From UBA6244 sp965140775 (GTDB taxonomy: Bacteria > Bacteroidota > Bacteroidia > Bacteroidales > F082), in NCBI GenBank assembly GCA_965140775.1, contig OZ223471.1, forward strand, positions 4,030,001-4,094,000: a stretch of DNA of 64,000 nt, read 5' to 3'. Positions 16,198 to 24,880 of this stretch are shown here, in pieces. The position numbers were made by a program, and so were the translations under genes. The notes under the pieces are model-generated. The model was not told the origin of the DNA, did no database searches, and saw only the letters and a list, made by a program, of their open reading frames with translations. Every line of letters begins with the position of its first letter. Position 1 is the first letter of the stretch.

Positions 16198-17251
16198 GAT
16201 GTATGGATTTTGGCAGTCGGATAATGGCTCTGAAAATCATTTTTTCGGCATGAATTTCAAGCAAATCCTGACGATGATAGATCAATTGAAGTCGTTTTTT
16301 AATGTTACTCAACCCAATGCCTTCACCGGCTTTTTTAATGGCGTCCGGATCGTATTCATTACTGATTTCGATGACAATAAACTGGTCTTCTTCCGAACAT
16401 TTCAACTCCACCAACACCTCTTCCGTACTATGGTAAACACCATGTTTGATGGCATTTTCTATCAGTGGTTGGAGGATCATGTTGGGAATTTGTTGTGTAA
16501 GGCATTTATCCGGAATATCGGTAGAAAAGTTCAACCGTTTGCCAAACCTGATTTTTTCGATATCCAGGTAGCGTTGCAGGTTTTCAAATTCTTGTTTTAA
16601 ACTGGCTTTTTCGTTTTTATCGTGGCTGAGCGAATACCTCAGAAAGTCGGATAACTTGATAACCATTTCCTGTGCCATCCCGGGATTGGTAATGGTAAGT
16701 GAGCTGATGGAATTGAGGCTGTTGAACAAAAAGTGGGGGTTGATTTGTGATTTCAGGGCGTTGAGCTCGGCTTGTTGTACCAAATTCTGGAGTTCGTTTT
16801 CTATTTTTAGCTTTTCCTGAAGGTCTTCGTAATAGAGCATCACATAATAATACATGATAAAAAGCAGGTAGTAAAAGATGCCGGTGATTACCCTCCAAGG
16901 AAGACTGTCGTTGAGAAATTGATTGTAAGAAGCGGAGTCGGGTATAATATTGGTGAGCAATAACCAACTTCCGCCAATCCATGCCGAGATAATTATCACC
17001 GCCACCACCAGGTGGTTGACCAGCATGTCGAAGGCCGAACTGGTTTCTTTCAGGTTAAACCGGATTACATACCAAAGGTTGTAACCCACCAGAGCAAACA
17101 ACAGATTGAACACCATGGAGTCCAACAAGCTGGTCATCCAACTGACATCGTAAAAATAAAAGATGATGAACGCCTGAACCATGAAGATGCTAAACCAAGC
17201 CGTCAGGTAGCCAATGAGGTAGTTGCGGTTTTTTGATAATGGATTGAGCAT
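16190..17251 (-). CDS. LytS/YehU-type sensor histidine kinase
   Basis: 353 residues. The first 140 residues hold four or five membrane helices without a large extracellular domain. The kinase core follows: ALKSQINPHFLFNSLNSISS carries the phosphoacceptor His (His_kinase family), and NMILQPLIENAIKHG plus GEGIGLSNIKKRL are the ATP-binding N and G boxes. It signals to the overlapping LytTR regulator. A near-consensus TAACTTAG box sits 4 nt before the ATG, so it may have its own leaderless transcript in addition to read-through from the LiaF-like gene 51 nt upstream. Confidence 0.9.
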   Translation of the reverse strand: MLNPLSKNRNYLIGYLTAWFSIFMVQAFIIFYFYDVSWMTSLLDSMVFNLLFALVGYNLWYVIRFNLKETSSAFDMLVNHLVVAVIIISAWIGGSWLLLTNIIPDSASYNQFLNDSLPWRVITGIFYYLLFIMYYYVMLYYEDLQEKLKIENELQNLVQQAELNALKSQINPHFLFNSLNSISSLTITNPGMAQEMVIKLSDFLRYSLSHDKNEKASLKQEFENLQRYLDIEKIRFGKRLNFSTDIPDKCLTQQIPNMILQPLIENAIKHGVYHSTEEVLVELKCSEEDQFIVIEISNEYDPDAIKKAGEGIGLSNIKKRLQLIYHRQDLLEIHAEKMIFRAIIRLPKSIHHE

Positions 17252-17255
17252 AGCA

Positions 17256-17263
17256 CTAAGTTA
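17256..17263 (-). promoter_or_regulatory. Near-consensus -7 box 4 nt before the LytS-like ATG
   Basis: TAACTTAG on the minus strand (one mismatch to TAnnTTTG), then TGCT, then ATG. Confidence 0.3.
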
Positions 17264-17302
17264 CGGGTATTAAACGGCGAAACAACCGTTTTTCATACAG
17301 GA

Positions 17303-18022
17303 TTAGTAGCTTTTTATTTCGAGTCCGCCAAAAATCACCATGCCTTTTACCACGATGATGTTCTGATTGTCGGGCGTTGCCGCTCTTACAGGTCTTTTGT
17401 CTGTAAAACCACCAAATAGTGAAACCACATCCGATTTTACTTCCCAGTTTTCCGGAATTATGAGCTTTGATCCGCCAAACATGGTGAATACATCAATTAC
17501 ACAACCGGAAGGCGACAATTCGGTTTGTTTCATGTTAAATTCCGATCCGCCAAAAATGGCCGTGATGTTCCCGCCTTTAAAATTTTTCGACTGCACCTGT
17601 TTTATGCCGCCACCAAGTATCGACACGTCGTCGATATAGTCGGTTACTTTGGCATTGCCAGTTTCGGTGGTAGTGTATCCACCTGTATGTTCGCGTTTTA
17701 AGTTATTGTTTCGCCGTGTCAGGATGATGATGCCCACGCCTACCAAAATGGCCGGTAAAACGATCTGACCAAAGGTAACCTGTACACCCATCAGCGCCAG
17801 AGACCAGAAAAGCAATCCCAGACCCATCAGCACGTATCCCGGTGTTCTGCGCTCTTTGGAAGCAACCAGAATGGCACCAATGGCGATGAGCAAAGTTTTC
17901 CAGCTAAAAATATAACCATATACAGAGAACTCTCTGCTAAAATTGTCGATAAGCAACAAAGCGCCGGCAGCGATGAGGATGGCACCTGCGATGATTCTTT
18001 TATCAATTGATTTATTTTCCAT
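17303..18022 (-). CDS. LiaF-like membrane protein (DUF5668 + LiaF C-terminal domain)
   Basis: 239 residues. Four short membrane helices fill about residues 10-115. The C-terminal part is a beta-helix-like domain with repeated FGG motifs (SILGGG, AIFGGSEF, TMFGGSKL, SLFGGFTD, VIFGGLEI). This is the arrangement of LiaF and of membrane proteins linked to response to cell-wall-active antibiotics. The ATG at 18022 is chosen; the upstream in-frame start lies before the -7 box at 18050-18057. The downstream LytS/LytR pair makes a Bacteroidota analogue of the Firmicutes LiaFSR layout, with LytTR regulator in place of a NarL type. Confidence 0.85.
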   Translation of the reverse strand: MENKSIDKRIIAGAILIAAGALLLIDNFSREFSVYGYIFSWKTLLIAIGAILVASKERRTPGYVLMGLGLLFWSLALMGVQVTFGQIVLPAILVGVGIIILTRRNNNLKREHTGGYTTTETGNAKVTDYIDDVSILGGGIKQVQSKNFKGGNITAIFGGSEFNMKQTELSPSGCVIDVFTMFGGSKLIIPENWEVKSDVVSLFGGFTDKRPVRAATPDNQNIIVVKGMVIFGGLEIKSY

Positions 18023-18049
18023 TGTAGTAGTATTTACAAATTTATGTGG

Positions 18050-18057
18050 CAAACATA
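18050..18057 (-). promoter_or_regulatory. -7 box for the LiaF-LytS-LytR operon
   Basis: TATGTTTG on the minus strand, 27 nt before the ATG at 18022; a TTT at -33 spacing. Confidence 0.55.
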
Positions 18058-18128
18058 GCGCCATTTAGAGGAGTTGAAAACATTAAATCGGTGAATGGGG
18101 GGCAATACTCGGTAAATGGCTCCTTTGT

Positions 18129-18587
18129 TCACAATATCTGACTAAGGGGATAATATACTGCCGCAATCAGCGCGATTACCCCAATGGGACGAATCAGGTT
18201 GTTCCAGGTGTAATTGCCGTGAGCTATAGCCTGATAAGTGTGGTTGATGGCCGACAACGTGAGGCTGAGTAAAAAGGTGAACATCAGGGTAACATCTGCC
18301 CATTCTCCCCAATCAACAAAATACAACCATACCGACATGATGGAAATGGTGAGAAAAAACAGGGCCGTTTGAATTTGGTAGGCCGAATTGGCTCCATAAC
18401 CCTTGGCTTTGGCCGAAGTCTTGCCGAAAAACAAACCTTCCACAGCACTGAAACCCATGATGGGAACCACCAACCAGGGCAACAAAATATGCAGGATGTG
18501 CTCTGCCGATCCGCCGTAATAATAGGCCAGAAAAAAGCCAATGCTGACAGCGGCGATGCGCGAAATTTCGAAAAGTTTAACGATCAT
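18129..18587 (-). CDS. Four-TM membrane protein, possibly DUF6790 family
   Basis: 152 residues with hydrophobic segments near 9-28, 32-52, 70-90 and 98-145. The stretch GANSAYQIQTALFFLTISIM resembles the SPFQ-E conserved helix of DUF6790-type proteins, which have no known function; the match is by eye and tentative. It has its own promoter overlapping the end of the dus gene. Convergence with nothing and isolation from its neighbours give no functional clue. Confidence 0.5.
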   Translation of the reverse strand: MIVKLFEISRIAAVSIGFFLAYYYGGSAEHILHILLPWLVVPIMGFSAVEGLFFGKTSAKAKGYGANSAYQIQTALFFLTISIMSVWLYFVDWGEWADVTLMFTFLLSLTLSAINHTYQAIAHGNYTWNNLIRPIGVIALIAAVYYPLSQIL

Positions 18588-18603
18588 GGTTTTGAATTTT
18601 CAT

Positions 18604-18634
18604 CAAAATTAGTCGTTTAATCCCTTATTTGCAA
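18604..18634 (-). promoter_or_regulatory. Promoter of the four-TM protein gene
   Basis: On the minus strand TTG (18634-18632), 20-bp spacer, TAATTTTG (18611-18604), 16 nt before the ATG. The -7 box overlaps the stop of the dus gene. Confidence 0.65.
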
Positions 18635-19619
18635 GTGTTTTCAAAAATTGAGCTTCGCTTCCAACCCACTGAAAATCATTAAAAACTGCGGCTACTGCAC
18701 TTTCGTATTCGTCGAAATTGCGGCTTTTCTTCAATCGTCCGAATACCTTTCCCGGATGGTCGAACCCCAAGGCCAGATTCGACCACAATTCTTTTAATAT
18801 GCTGATTGCCTGCAATCTGTCGTTTAGTTGCTTGCGGTACGAAAGGTATAAATCTTCCATAAAATGTTTAATCAGCGGCATTTGGTCGTCAAGTTCGGGT
18901 AGTTGGAGGTGCTTTATTTTGGCCGGAAGCAGGGGGTCGGTGAGCAAACCGCGACCAATCATCAACCGGTTTATTTCCGGAAATTTCTGTTTGAATTGCT
19001 CAAAATCAGCCAGCGAAAACAAATCGCCGTTGTAAACAAACGGCATTTCCAGCTTCTGACAGATGGATTGAATGGACGACCAATCCACATCACCCTTGTA
19101 CAGCTGGGTTCCCAAACGGGCGTGGACGGTTACTTCGCTCACACCAAAGGCATTAAACAGGGGAATCAAAGCATCAATTTCATGGGCATCTTCGTAGCCT
19201 AACCTGCATTTTACCGAAAGTTTTATTGGGAGTTTCTCCGAAATGCCACTCAGGATGCGTTCCACCAATTCCGGATGGGGCAACATGCCCGAACCCCGTT
19301 GTTTTTTGGCTACCCGTGGATACGGACAACCCATGTTCCAATTAATTTCAGAATGGCCTTTTTCACCACAAAACACGGCAAACCTCAGCATTTCGTCTGC
19401 GTCTTTGCTTAAAATCTGCGGTACCACCGGAATATGATGGTGGTGGGTTATCTCCAGTTCCTTTGCTTTATGTGCTACTCCCTTGGCCGTTTGTACATTG
19501 GTATAAAAAGGGGTAAACAACTTGTTGATGTACGGAAAATGTTTGGCATAAACCTCACGGTAGGTAAAGGTGGTAATTCCCTGAAAAGGAGCCAGATATA
19601 TTACAGGTTGTACATCCAT
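18609..19619 (-). CDS. tRNA-dihydrouridine synthase
   Basis: 336 residues, FMN-dependent TIM barrel. LAPFQGITTFTYR is the flavin-binding N-terminus, WNMGCPYPRVAKKQRGSGML holds the catalytic cysteine in the family's NxGCP motif, VTVHARLGTQLYKG and VYNGDLF the tRNA and phosphate contacts, and MIGRGLLTDPLL the C-terminal flavin loop. It reduces specific uridines in the D-loop. Which of the DusA/B/C positions it serves is not decidable; Bacteroidota usually have DusB-type enzymes and this one is rather divergent. The first in-frame codon is GTG at 19622; the adjacent ATG at 19619 is used. It is 6 nt downstream of the thioredoxin-like gene, so co-transcribed. Confidence 0.88.
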   Translation of the reverse strand: MDVQPVIYLAPFQGITTFTYREVYAKHFPYINKLFTPFYTNVQTAKGVAHKAKELEITHHHHIPVVPQILSKDADEMLRFAVFCGEKGHSEINWNMGCPYPRVAKKQRGSGMLPHPELVERILSGISEKLPIKLSVKCRLGYEDAHEIDALIPLFNAFGVSEVTVHARLGTQLYKGDVDWSSIQSICQKLEMPFVYNGDLFSLADFEQFKQKFPEINRLMIGRGLLTDPLLPAKIKHLQLPELDDQMPLIKHFMEDLYLSYRKQLNDRLQAISILKELWSNLALGFDHPGKVFGRLKKSRNFDEYESAVAAVFNDFQWVGSEAQFLKTLANKGLND

Positions 19620-19625
19620 CACAGA

Positions 19626-20150
19626 TTAGTTTCCTGAGTTGAGCAAGTTGAGTAATTTGGTTTCGAGCAAGGCCACCTGATCTGCCGTGGCGATGATGTT
19701 GCCTTCCCGATCGATGAGTACCAGATGCGGAATGGAGCTCACACCGTAGTTTGCTACCACCTGCGACGACCATGCTTCGGTATCAATAACGTGCAAATAC
19801 GGAAGTTGCTGTTCCGAAATGGCGTTTTTCCATGCTTCTTTGCTTTGGTCGATGGAGATGGCCAGTACTTCCAGACCCTGGTCGTGATAACGGTTGTAGA
19901 AGGCCACCACGTTGGGGTTTTCGGCCTTGCAATAGCTACACCACGACGCCCAGAAATCAACCACCACCACACTTCCTTTCAGGTCGGAAAGAGCGCGTAT
20001 GGTGCCGTCACTCGATTCAAGGGAAAATCCGGGAGCAGGGTTGCCGTTTATGGGTCCGGGGTCGACGATGGTATCTTTTTCCTTGCAGGATGAAAGTGCC
20101 ATCATGGCCATAACCATGGTCAGTGTCAGGATAATTTTTAGTCGATTCAT
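19626..20150 (-). CDS. TlpA-like thioredoxin-fold lipoprotein
   Basis: 174 residues. A lipoprotein signal ends in LSSC (C22), so it is anchored in the periplasm. An AhpC/TSA-Redoxin fold follows, with the redox pair WCSYC at C71 and C74 and the cis-proline in VSSIPHLVLID. TlpA/ResA-like proteins keep cysteines of secreted proteins or cytochrome apoproteins reduced. The ATG at 20150 starts the signal; an upstream in-frame start adds nine residues before it. It forms an operon with dus, with no obvious functional link. Confidence 0.88.
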   Translation of the reverse strand: MNRLKIILTLTMVMAMMALSSCKEKDTIVDPGPINGNPAPGFSLESSDGTIRALSDLKGSVVVVDFWASWCSYCKAENPNVVAFYNRYHDQGLEVLAISIDQSKEAWKNAISEQQLPYLHVIDTEAWSSQVVANYGVSSIPHLVLIDREGNIIATADQVALLETKLLNLLNSGN

Positions 20151-20220
20151 AGTTCGTTTAGTTGGATATGTAGTCATGCCTAAACGTTACCAACCTAAAA
20201 AAATTACATTTCAAACCGCA

Positions 20221-21198
20221 CTACCAACCCAACAAGTAGGCGAAAATCAGGGGAGCCACAATGGTAGCATCCGATTCCACAATAAATTTAGGTGTGTCGA
20301 TATCCAGTTTTCCCCACGTGATTTTTTCGTTGGGAACGGCTCCCGAATACGAGCCATAGCTGGTGGTGGAGTCGCTAATTTGACAAAAATAACTCCAGAA
20401 AGGGGTGTCGTGACGTTCCATGTCCTGATACAACATGGGTACCACGCAGATGGGGAAATCGCCCGCGATACCACCACCAATCTGGAAAAACCCGATGCCG
20501 TTGTCTTTGGTGTTTGCGGTGTACCAGTCGGCCAGCCAGGTCATATATTCGATACCAGATTTCATGGTGGAAGGGTTGAGCTCGCCCTTAATGCAATAGG
20601 AGGCAAAGATGTTACCCATGGTGGAGTCTTCCCAACCCGGAACCACGATGGGCAGGTTTTTTTCGGCGGCAGCCAGCATCCAGCTGTTTTTGGGGTCGAT
20701 TTCGTAGTATTGTTCCAGCACACCTGAAAGCAGCATCTTGTACATGTATTCATGTGGGAAATAGCGTTCGCCCTTGTCCTGGGCATCTTTCCAAATTTTA
20801 TGTATGTGCTTTTGTAGTCTTCTGAAAGCCTCCTCTTCGGGAATGCAAGTGTCGGTAACACGGTTCAGTCCTTTTTCCAAAAGTGCCCATTCGTCGCTGG
20901 GTGTCAGGTCGCGGTAGTGTGGCACACGACGGTAGTGGGAGTGGGCCACCAGGTTCATGATGTCTTCTTCCAGGTTGGCACCGGTACAAGTAATGATTTG
21001 CACTTTATCCTGACGAATCATCTCGGCCAACGATTTTCCCAGTTCGGCGGTACTCATGGCACCGGCCAGGGTAATCATCATTTTGTTGCCTTTGTCGAGC
21101 TGTGCCTCGTAGGCAACGGCAGCATCAACCAGTGCGGCTGAGTTGAAATGTTTGTAATGTTCAACGATAAATTTGGAAATGGGACCTTTATTTTTCAT
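20221..21198 (-). CDS. Deoxyhypusine synthase-like protein (probable homospermidine/polyamine enzyme)
   Basis: 325 residues. The deoxyhypusine-synthase fold is recognisable from NAD-binding stretches (TLAGAMSTAELGK, ITCTGANLEEDI, PIVVPGWEDSTMGN, GFFQIGGGIAGDFP). The catalytic lysine is kept as K297 in ITWGKLDID, matching the WGKI motif of the eukaryotic enzyme. Bacteria lack eIF5A, and bacterial homologues are thought to transfer the aminobutyl group to putrescine, making homospermidine. The gene overlaps speB by 11 nt and is last in the speA-speB operon that supplies putrescine via agmatine, which supports a polyamine role. The exact product is an inference. Confidence 0.85.
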   Translation of the reverse strand: MKNKGPISKFIVEHYKHFNSAALVDAAVAYEAQLDKGNKMMITLAGAMSTAELGKSLAEMIRQDKVQIITCTGANLEEDIMNLVAHSHYRRVPHYRDLTPSDEWALLEKGLNRVTDTCIPEEEAFRRLQKHIHKIWKDAQDKGERYFPHEYMYKMLLSGVLEQYYEIDPKNSWMLAAAEKNLPIVVPGWEDSTMGNIFASYCIKGELNPSTMKSGIEYMTWLADWYTANTKDNGIGFFQIGGGIAGDFPICVVPMLYQDMERHDTPFWSYFCQISDSTTSYGSYSGAVPNEKITWGKLDIDTPKFIVESDATIVAPLIFAYLLGW

Positions 21199-22042
21199 GG
21201 GTAAAAAATTTATAACTCAACATTTTATAATACAGTTTGGCGGTAAGGAAATTGGGGGCTTTGTTGCCTTCGATGGGTGCCAATTCCACCAGATCGAAAC
21301 CCACCACTTCACGTTGTTCGAATACCTTCCGCAGATATCGGATGGTGGTATTCCAATCGAGACCTCCCGGCTCGGGGGTTCCTGTAGCCGGCATAATGGA
21401 GGGGTCGAGGCCATCCAGGTCGAAGGTGATATATACTTTTTGGCCCATCATGTCGATGGAACGCTGCATCCAGTCGGTGGTGCCATAAATGTCTTCGGCA
21501 AAAAATACCTGGTTGCGGTTCATGTATTCCAACTCACAATCGGTCATGCTGCGAATACCAACCTGAATCAGGTTGGTATGCCGGGAGGCATCATGTAAAG
21601 CACAGGCATGGTTGTATGGTGTACCCATGTAGTCCTTGCGCAGGTCGGCATGGGCATCCAGTTGTAGGATGGTGATGTCGGGGTATTTCTCATAAACTGC
21701 TTTGATCACCCCGATGCTGATGCTGTGCTCGCCACCGAAAAAGGTGACGAACTTGTTGGTGGCCAGCATGTTTTTGGCGCGGTCGTACGATTTGCGGAAC
21801 ATCTCCTCTGGTGAGTTCATGTCTGCGAGTGGCGGGTACATGTACACTCCCTTTTTATATACTTCCGAGTTGGTTTCTATGTCGTAAACCTCCATGTTTT
21901 CGGCGGCTTCCAAAAATGCTTCCAGGGCATTGTCGGCACCTTTGCCCCAGGTGCTGGTGCCATCGTAGGGGATGGATTGAAACAATATGGAGGCGTTGTC
22001 GAATCCGGCGTATTGCTCTTCGATTCCTGCAAAAGTTCTCAT
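21188..22042 (-). CDS. speB: Agmatinase / arginase family ureohydrolase
   Basis: 284 residues. The binuclear manganese motifs are intact: GGEHSISIG, LQLDAHADLR and TFDLDGLDPS, followed by GGLDWN and the late ELAPIEGNKAPN. Placement 3 nt after arginine decarboxylase argues for agmatinase (agmatine to putrescine and urea) rather than arginase. The stop overlaps the start of the deoxyhypusine-synthase-like gene. Cytoplasmic. Confidence 0.9.
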   Translation of the reverse strand: MRTFAGIEEQYAGFDNASILFQSIPYDGTSTWGKGADNALEAFLEAAENMEVYDIETNSEVYKKGVYMYPPLADMNSPEEMFRKSYDRAKNMLATNKFVTFFGGEHSISIGVIKAVYEKYPDITILQLDAHADLRKDYMGTPYNHACALHDASRHTNLIQVGIRSMTDCELEYMNRNQVFFAEDIYGTTDWMQRSIDMMGQKVYITFDLDGLDPSIMPATGTPEPGGLDWNTTIRYLRKVFEQREVVGFDLVELAPIEGNKAPNFLTAKLYYKMLSYKFFTHEK

Positions 22043-22045
22043 TGG

Positions 22046-23452
22046 CTATTCGTTATATCCCAGGATGTTCAACATTTCAAATACCGATTGTTCGTTGCGG
22101 TACACATGATCGACCACATTTCCGGTTTCGTCGCGGTCGATGATGACGTGCTTGGGCGATGGAATCAGGCAATGCTTGATTCCTCCGTACCCGCTGATGG
22201 AATCCTGATAGGCACCCGTATGAAAAAACCCGATGTACAAAGGTTCCTGGTCGTCGTTTTTGAATTTGGGCAGCAGGATTTGTTGGTTGAAGTCTTCGGA
22301 GTTGTAATAGTCGGAATGATCGCAACTGATACCGCCAATGTTCACACGGGTATATTCGTTATCCCACTTGTTGATGGGCAACAGGATGAATTTTTCGTGC
22401 AACGACCACGCGTCGGGGATGGTGTTCATGAGGCTGTTGTCCACAATGTACCAGCGTTCGGTGTCGTTTTGTTGTTTTTGTTCGATGACTTTAAAAATAA
22501 TGGCACCACTTTCGCCCACGGTATATTTCCCGAATTCAGTAAACAGGTTGGGTTCTTCCACGCCTTCAGCTTCACAAGCGTCTTTAATATTTTTTACAAT
22601 TTCGCGAATCATGTATTCGTAATTGTACTCAAATCCCAGGTGGTTACGGATGGGAAAGCCACCTCCAAGGTTCAGTGAGTCGAGGGTGGGGCACTGTTTT
22701 TTTAGTTCGGTAAACAACTTGACGGCCTTTTGAAACTCACCCCAATAATAGAGGTTGTCTTTGATGCCTGAATCCACGAAAAAGTGGAACATCTTGAGTT
22801 CAAATTTGTCGTTTCCTTTGATGCGGTTGTTGAAAAAATCCAGCATTTCGGTATGACGAATTCCCAGTCGGGAGGTATAGTAGGCCGATTGGGGTTCTTC
22901 GTCGATGGCCATACGGACACCAATTTTGATTTTGTTTTTGCCGGCCAAACGTTCCAGGCTCGACAATTCGGTGGGGCTGTCTAGTACGGTGATGGAGTTT
23001 TTAAACCCACGGTTTTGCAAGTCGATAATTTTGGAAATGTAATCGTCGGTTTTGTAGCCGTTGTGGACGATGGTAACCGATTTGTCGATTTCTCCTTTTT
23101 CATAGAGGTTAAGAATCAAATCGATATCGAAGGAGGAGGAGGTTTCCAAATCCACATCATGTTTTAGGGCTGCTGCAATCACATGATGAAAGTGACTGCA
23201 TTTGGTACAATAGCAATAGTTGTATTTCCCTGCGTACCCGTTGGCTTTCATGGCCCGCTTAAAAAGGTTTTTCGCCTTTTTTATCTGGTCGGCAATCCGG
23301 GGTAAGTACATTAACTTAAAGGGAGTTTCATACTTTTCTACCAGGTATTTAAGCGATACTCCATAAAAGGTGAGATATCCATCCCGCAGATCAAATCCCT
23401 CCTGAGGGAAATAGTAACTCTGCTCAACAAGGTCAAAATACGTGTTCTTCAT
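22046..23452 (-). CDS. speA: Biosynthetic arginine decarboxylase (short, alanine-racemase fold)
   Basis: 468 residues, shorter than the roughly 650-residue E. coli SpeA and typical of Bacteroidota. The PLP lysine lies in GKYNYCYCTKCSHF-type context near residue 76, the barrel glycine-rich loop LNLGGGFPIRNH near 270, and the dimer-site residues in SCDHSDYYNSEDF and EPLYIGFFHTGAYQDSIS near the C-terminus. It converts L-arginine to agmatine, which SpeB and the downstream deoxyhypusine-synthase-like enzyme then use. It is the first gene of the operon. No perfect -7 box is seen upstream; TTATTTTG is the closest. Confidence 0.88.
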   Translation of the reverse strand: MKNTYFDLVEQSYYFPQEGFDLRDGYLTFYGVSLKYLVEKYETPFKLMYLPRIADQIKKAKNLFKRAMKANGYAGKYNYCYCTKCSHFHHVIAAALKHDVDLETSSSFDIDLILNLYEKGEIDKSVTIVHNGYKTDDYISKIIDLQNRGFKNSITVLDSPTELSSLERLAGKNKIKIGVRMAIDEEPQSAYYTSRLGIRHTEMLDFFNNRIKGNDKFELKMFHFFVDSGIKDNLYYWGEFQKAVKLFTELKKQCPTLDSLNLGGGFPIRNHLGFEYNYEYMIREIVKNIKDACEAEGVEEPNLFTEFGKYTVGESGAIIFKVIEQKQQNDTERWYIVDNSLMNTIPDAWSLHEKFILLPINKWDNEYTRVNIGGISCDHSDYYNSEDFNQQILLPKFKNDDQEPLYIGFFHTGAYQDSISGYGGIKHCLIPSPKHVIIDRDETGNVVDHVYRNEQSVFEMLNILGYNE

Positions 23453-23546
23453 TTGCTATACAGCCATAAATATTTAGTTAAAAAATTGTGTCTGCAAAAT
23501 AACACTTCTTTTTATTAAAAATGATGTTTTGCTCCAAAAAAAAGGG

Positions 23547-24602
23547 TTAAGCTTTTTTCCCCTTTTTCTTTTCCCGGGCAAACACCTTGCGCAACCAGAT
23601 GGGGAGGACAATAACGCCGATAACCAGATAGGGGTAGTAGGAAATAAATCGCCAAAAAATGGCCAGGGGCGCATACCACGATTCGTTGGGAATGAAATCG
23701 CCCAAAAAGTCGGAAAACACAAATTCCGCCACGCCGCTGCCTCCGGGTGTGGGGCTAACCAACAAGATAATCCACATGCTCAACTGTCGGCCCAATACCA
23801 ACAGGTGGTCGAGCACGCTGAATTTCTGCTGAATAAAGGCGAGCAACAAAAAATTGACCACCCAATACCTGCCCACCCAGGCAAAAATGGTGGCGCCCAT
23901 GCTTTTTATCCAGTATTTCAATGGTTTGCCGCGAATGGCTTTGGAAGTATAAATCAGTTGGTTAGCCGATTTGCGAGCCCGAAGCCGCCAGCGGGTAAGT
24001 ATGGGAAAAAGAAAAATCCATGAAATAACCGACTTAAATAATTGGGGGTTGATAAAAAGCGCGTAGGCCAAAAAGAGGGTGTACACCAAAATGGCACCAT
24101 AACCAATGTAAAAAGCAGTGATGATCTCGGTATATGATTGCGAATCGGGCGGAAAAATTCGATTGCCCAAAAACATATATACCAATGGAATGGAGAGTAT
24201 AAAGAACAATTCGTCAAGAAAAATAGCGGTTAGAACCACAGCTGTACTTCTGCCACCACTCAATCCTTCTTTGTACAGAAAGAAAATGGCAGGTCCGGTT
24301 CCCCCAACCACCGATGGCGACACAGCTGAACTAAATTCCCAAAGCATGATCACGTTGAAGGCTTGTTTCCATGTGAGCCGATTGTTGGTCAGGACGATAA
24401 GCCGGTACATGTAACTCAGATCGCGCACAGCCATCATCACAAAGGCCAGCAACAAATAATAAGCTGCTTTCCATGTAAATGTAACAAAACTAAAGGTCTC
24501 CGAGTCGAAATTGCGGAAAAGCAAATAGGCACTTACACCCAACCCGATGAGGATGGGCCAAATGATGCGGCTGGGGCGTAAGCTGTTGATGATTTTGTCC
24601 AC
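23547..24602 (-). CDS. YbhN/AglD-like flippase-type membrane protein (LPG synthase TM domain)
   Basis: About 351 residues with seven to eight membrane helices. The stretch NVIMLWEFSSAVSPSVVGGTGPAIFFLYKEG is the conserved core of the lysylphosphatidylglycerol-synthase membrane domain family. It lacks the C-terminal aminoacyl transferase domain of MprF, so it is more likely a lipid or glycolipid translocator of unknown substrate. No ATG is near; the frame opens with TTG at 24608 and GTG at 24602, and GTG is used here. A TATCTTTG box at 24623-24630 leaves a leader of only about 10 nt. Confidence 0.82.
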   Translation of the reverse strand: MDKIINSLRPSRIIWPILIGLGVSAYLLFRNFDSETFSFVTFTWKAAYYLLLAFVMMAVRDLSYMYRLIVLTNNRLTWKQAFNVIMLWEFSSAVSPSVVGGTGPAIFFLYKEGLSGGRSTAVVLTAIFLDELFFILSIPLVYMFLGNRIFPPDSQSYTEIITAFYIGYGAILVYTLFLAYALFINPQLFKSVISWIFLFPILTRWRLRARKSANQLIYTSKAIRGKPLKYWIKSMGATIFAWVGRYWVVNFLLLAFIQQKFSVLDHLLVLGRQLSMWIILLVSPTPGGSGVAEFVFSDFLGDFIPNESWYAPLAIFWRFISYYPYLVIGVIVLPIWLRKVFAREKKKGKKA

Positions 24603-24622
24603 AAGCAAATAGGTTCAAGCCA

Positions 24623-24630
24623 CAAAGATA
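24623..24630 (-). promoter_or_regulatory. -7 box for the flippase-like gene
   Basis: TATCTTTG on the minus strand, 14 nt before TTG 24608 and 20 nt before GTG 24602. The remaining gap to 24880 shows only AT-rich sequence and the hsp20 leader. Confidence 0.5.
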
Positions 24631-24880
24631 ACAGGTTTATGTGCAAGAGCCTTCATCTGATTACAATTGTGGTGGTATGGCCTAAGTAAAATGAGCCGGT
24701 TTTTGTCGCCTTTTCACCAAAAGCAGACATATAGGCAGTATAATTTCCGTAAAAATATCCATAAACGGCCATAATGACATATAAATAAAGAAAAATGGCT
24801 GCGTTTTTCTGTTGGAACAGAAATTGAAAAGGGCAGGATGTAACAATTAAAATACATGTTTAACATAAAAAATTACAACC

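Noticed and set aside
24603..24880. Heat-shock operator (CIRCE) before hsp20
   Set aside because: No inverted TTAGCACTC-type repeat is present.
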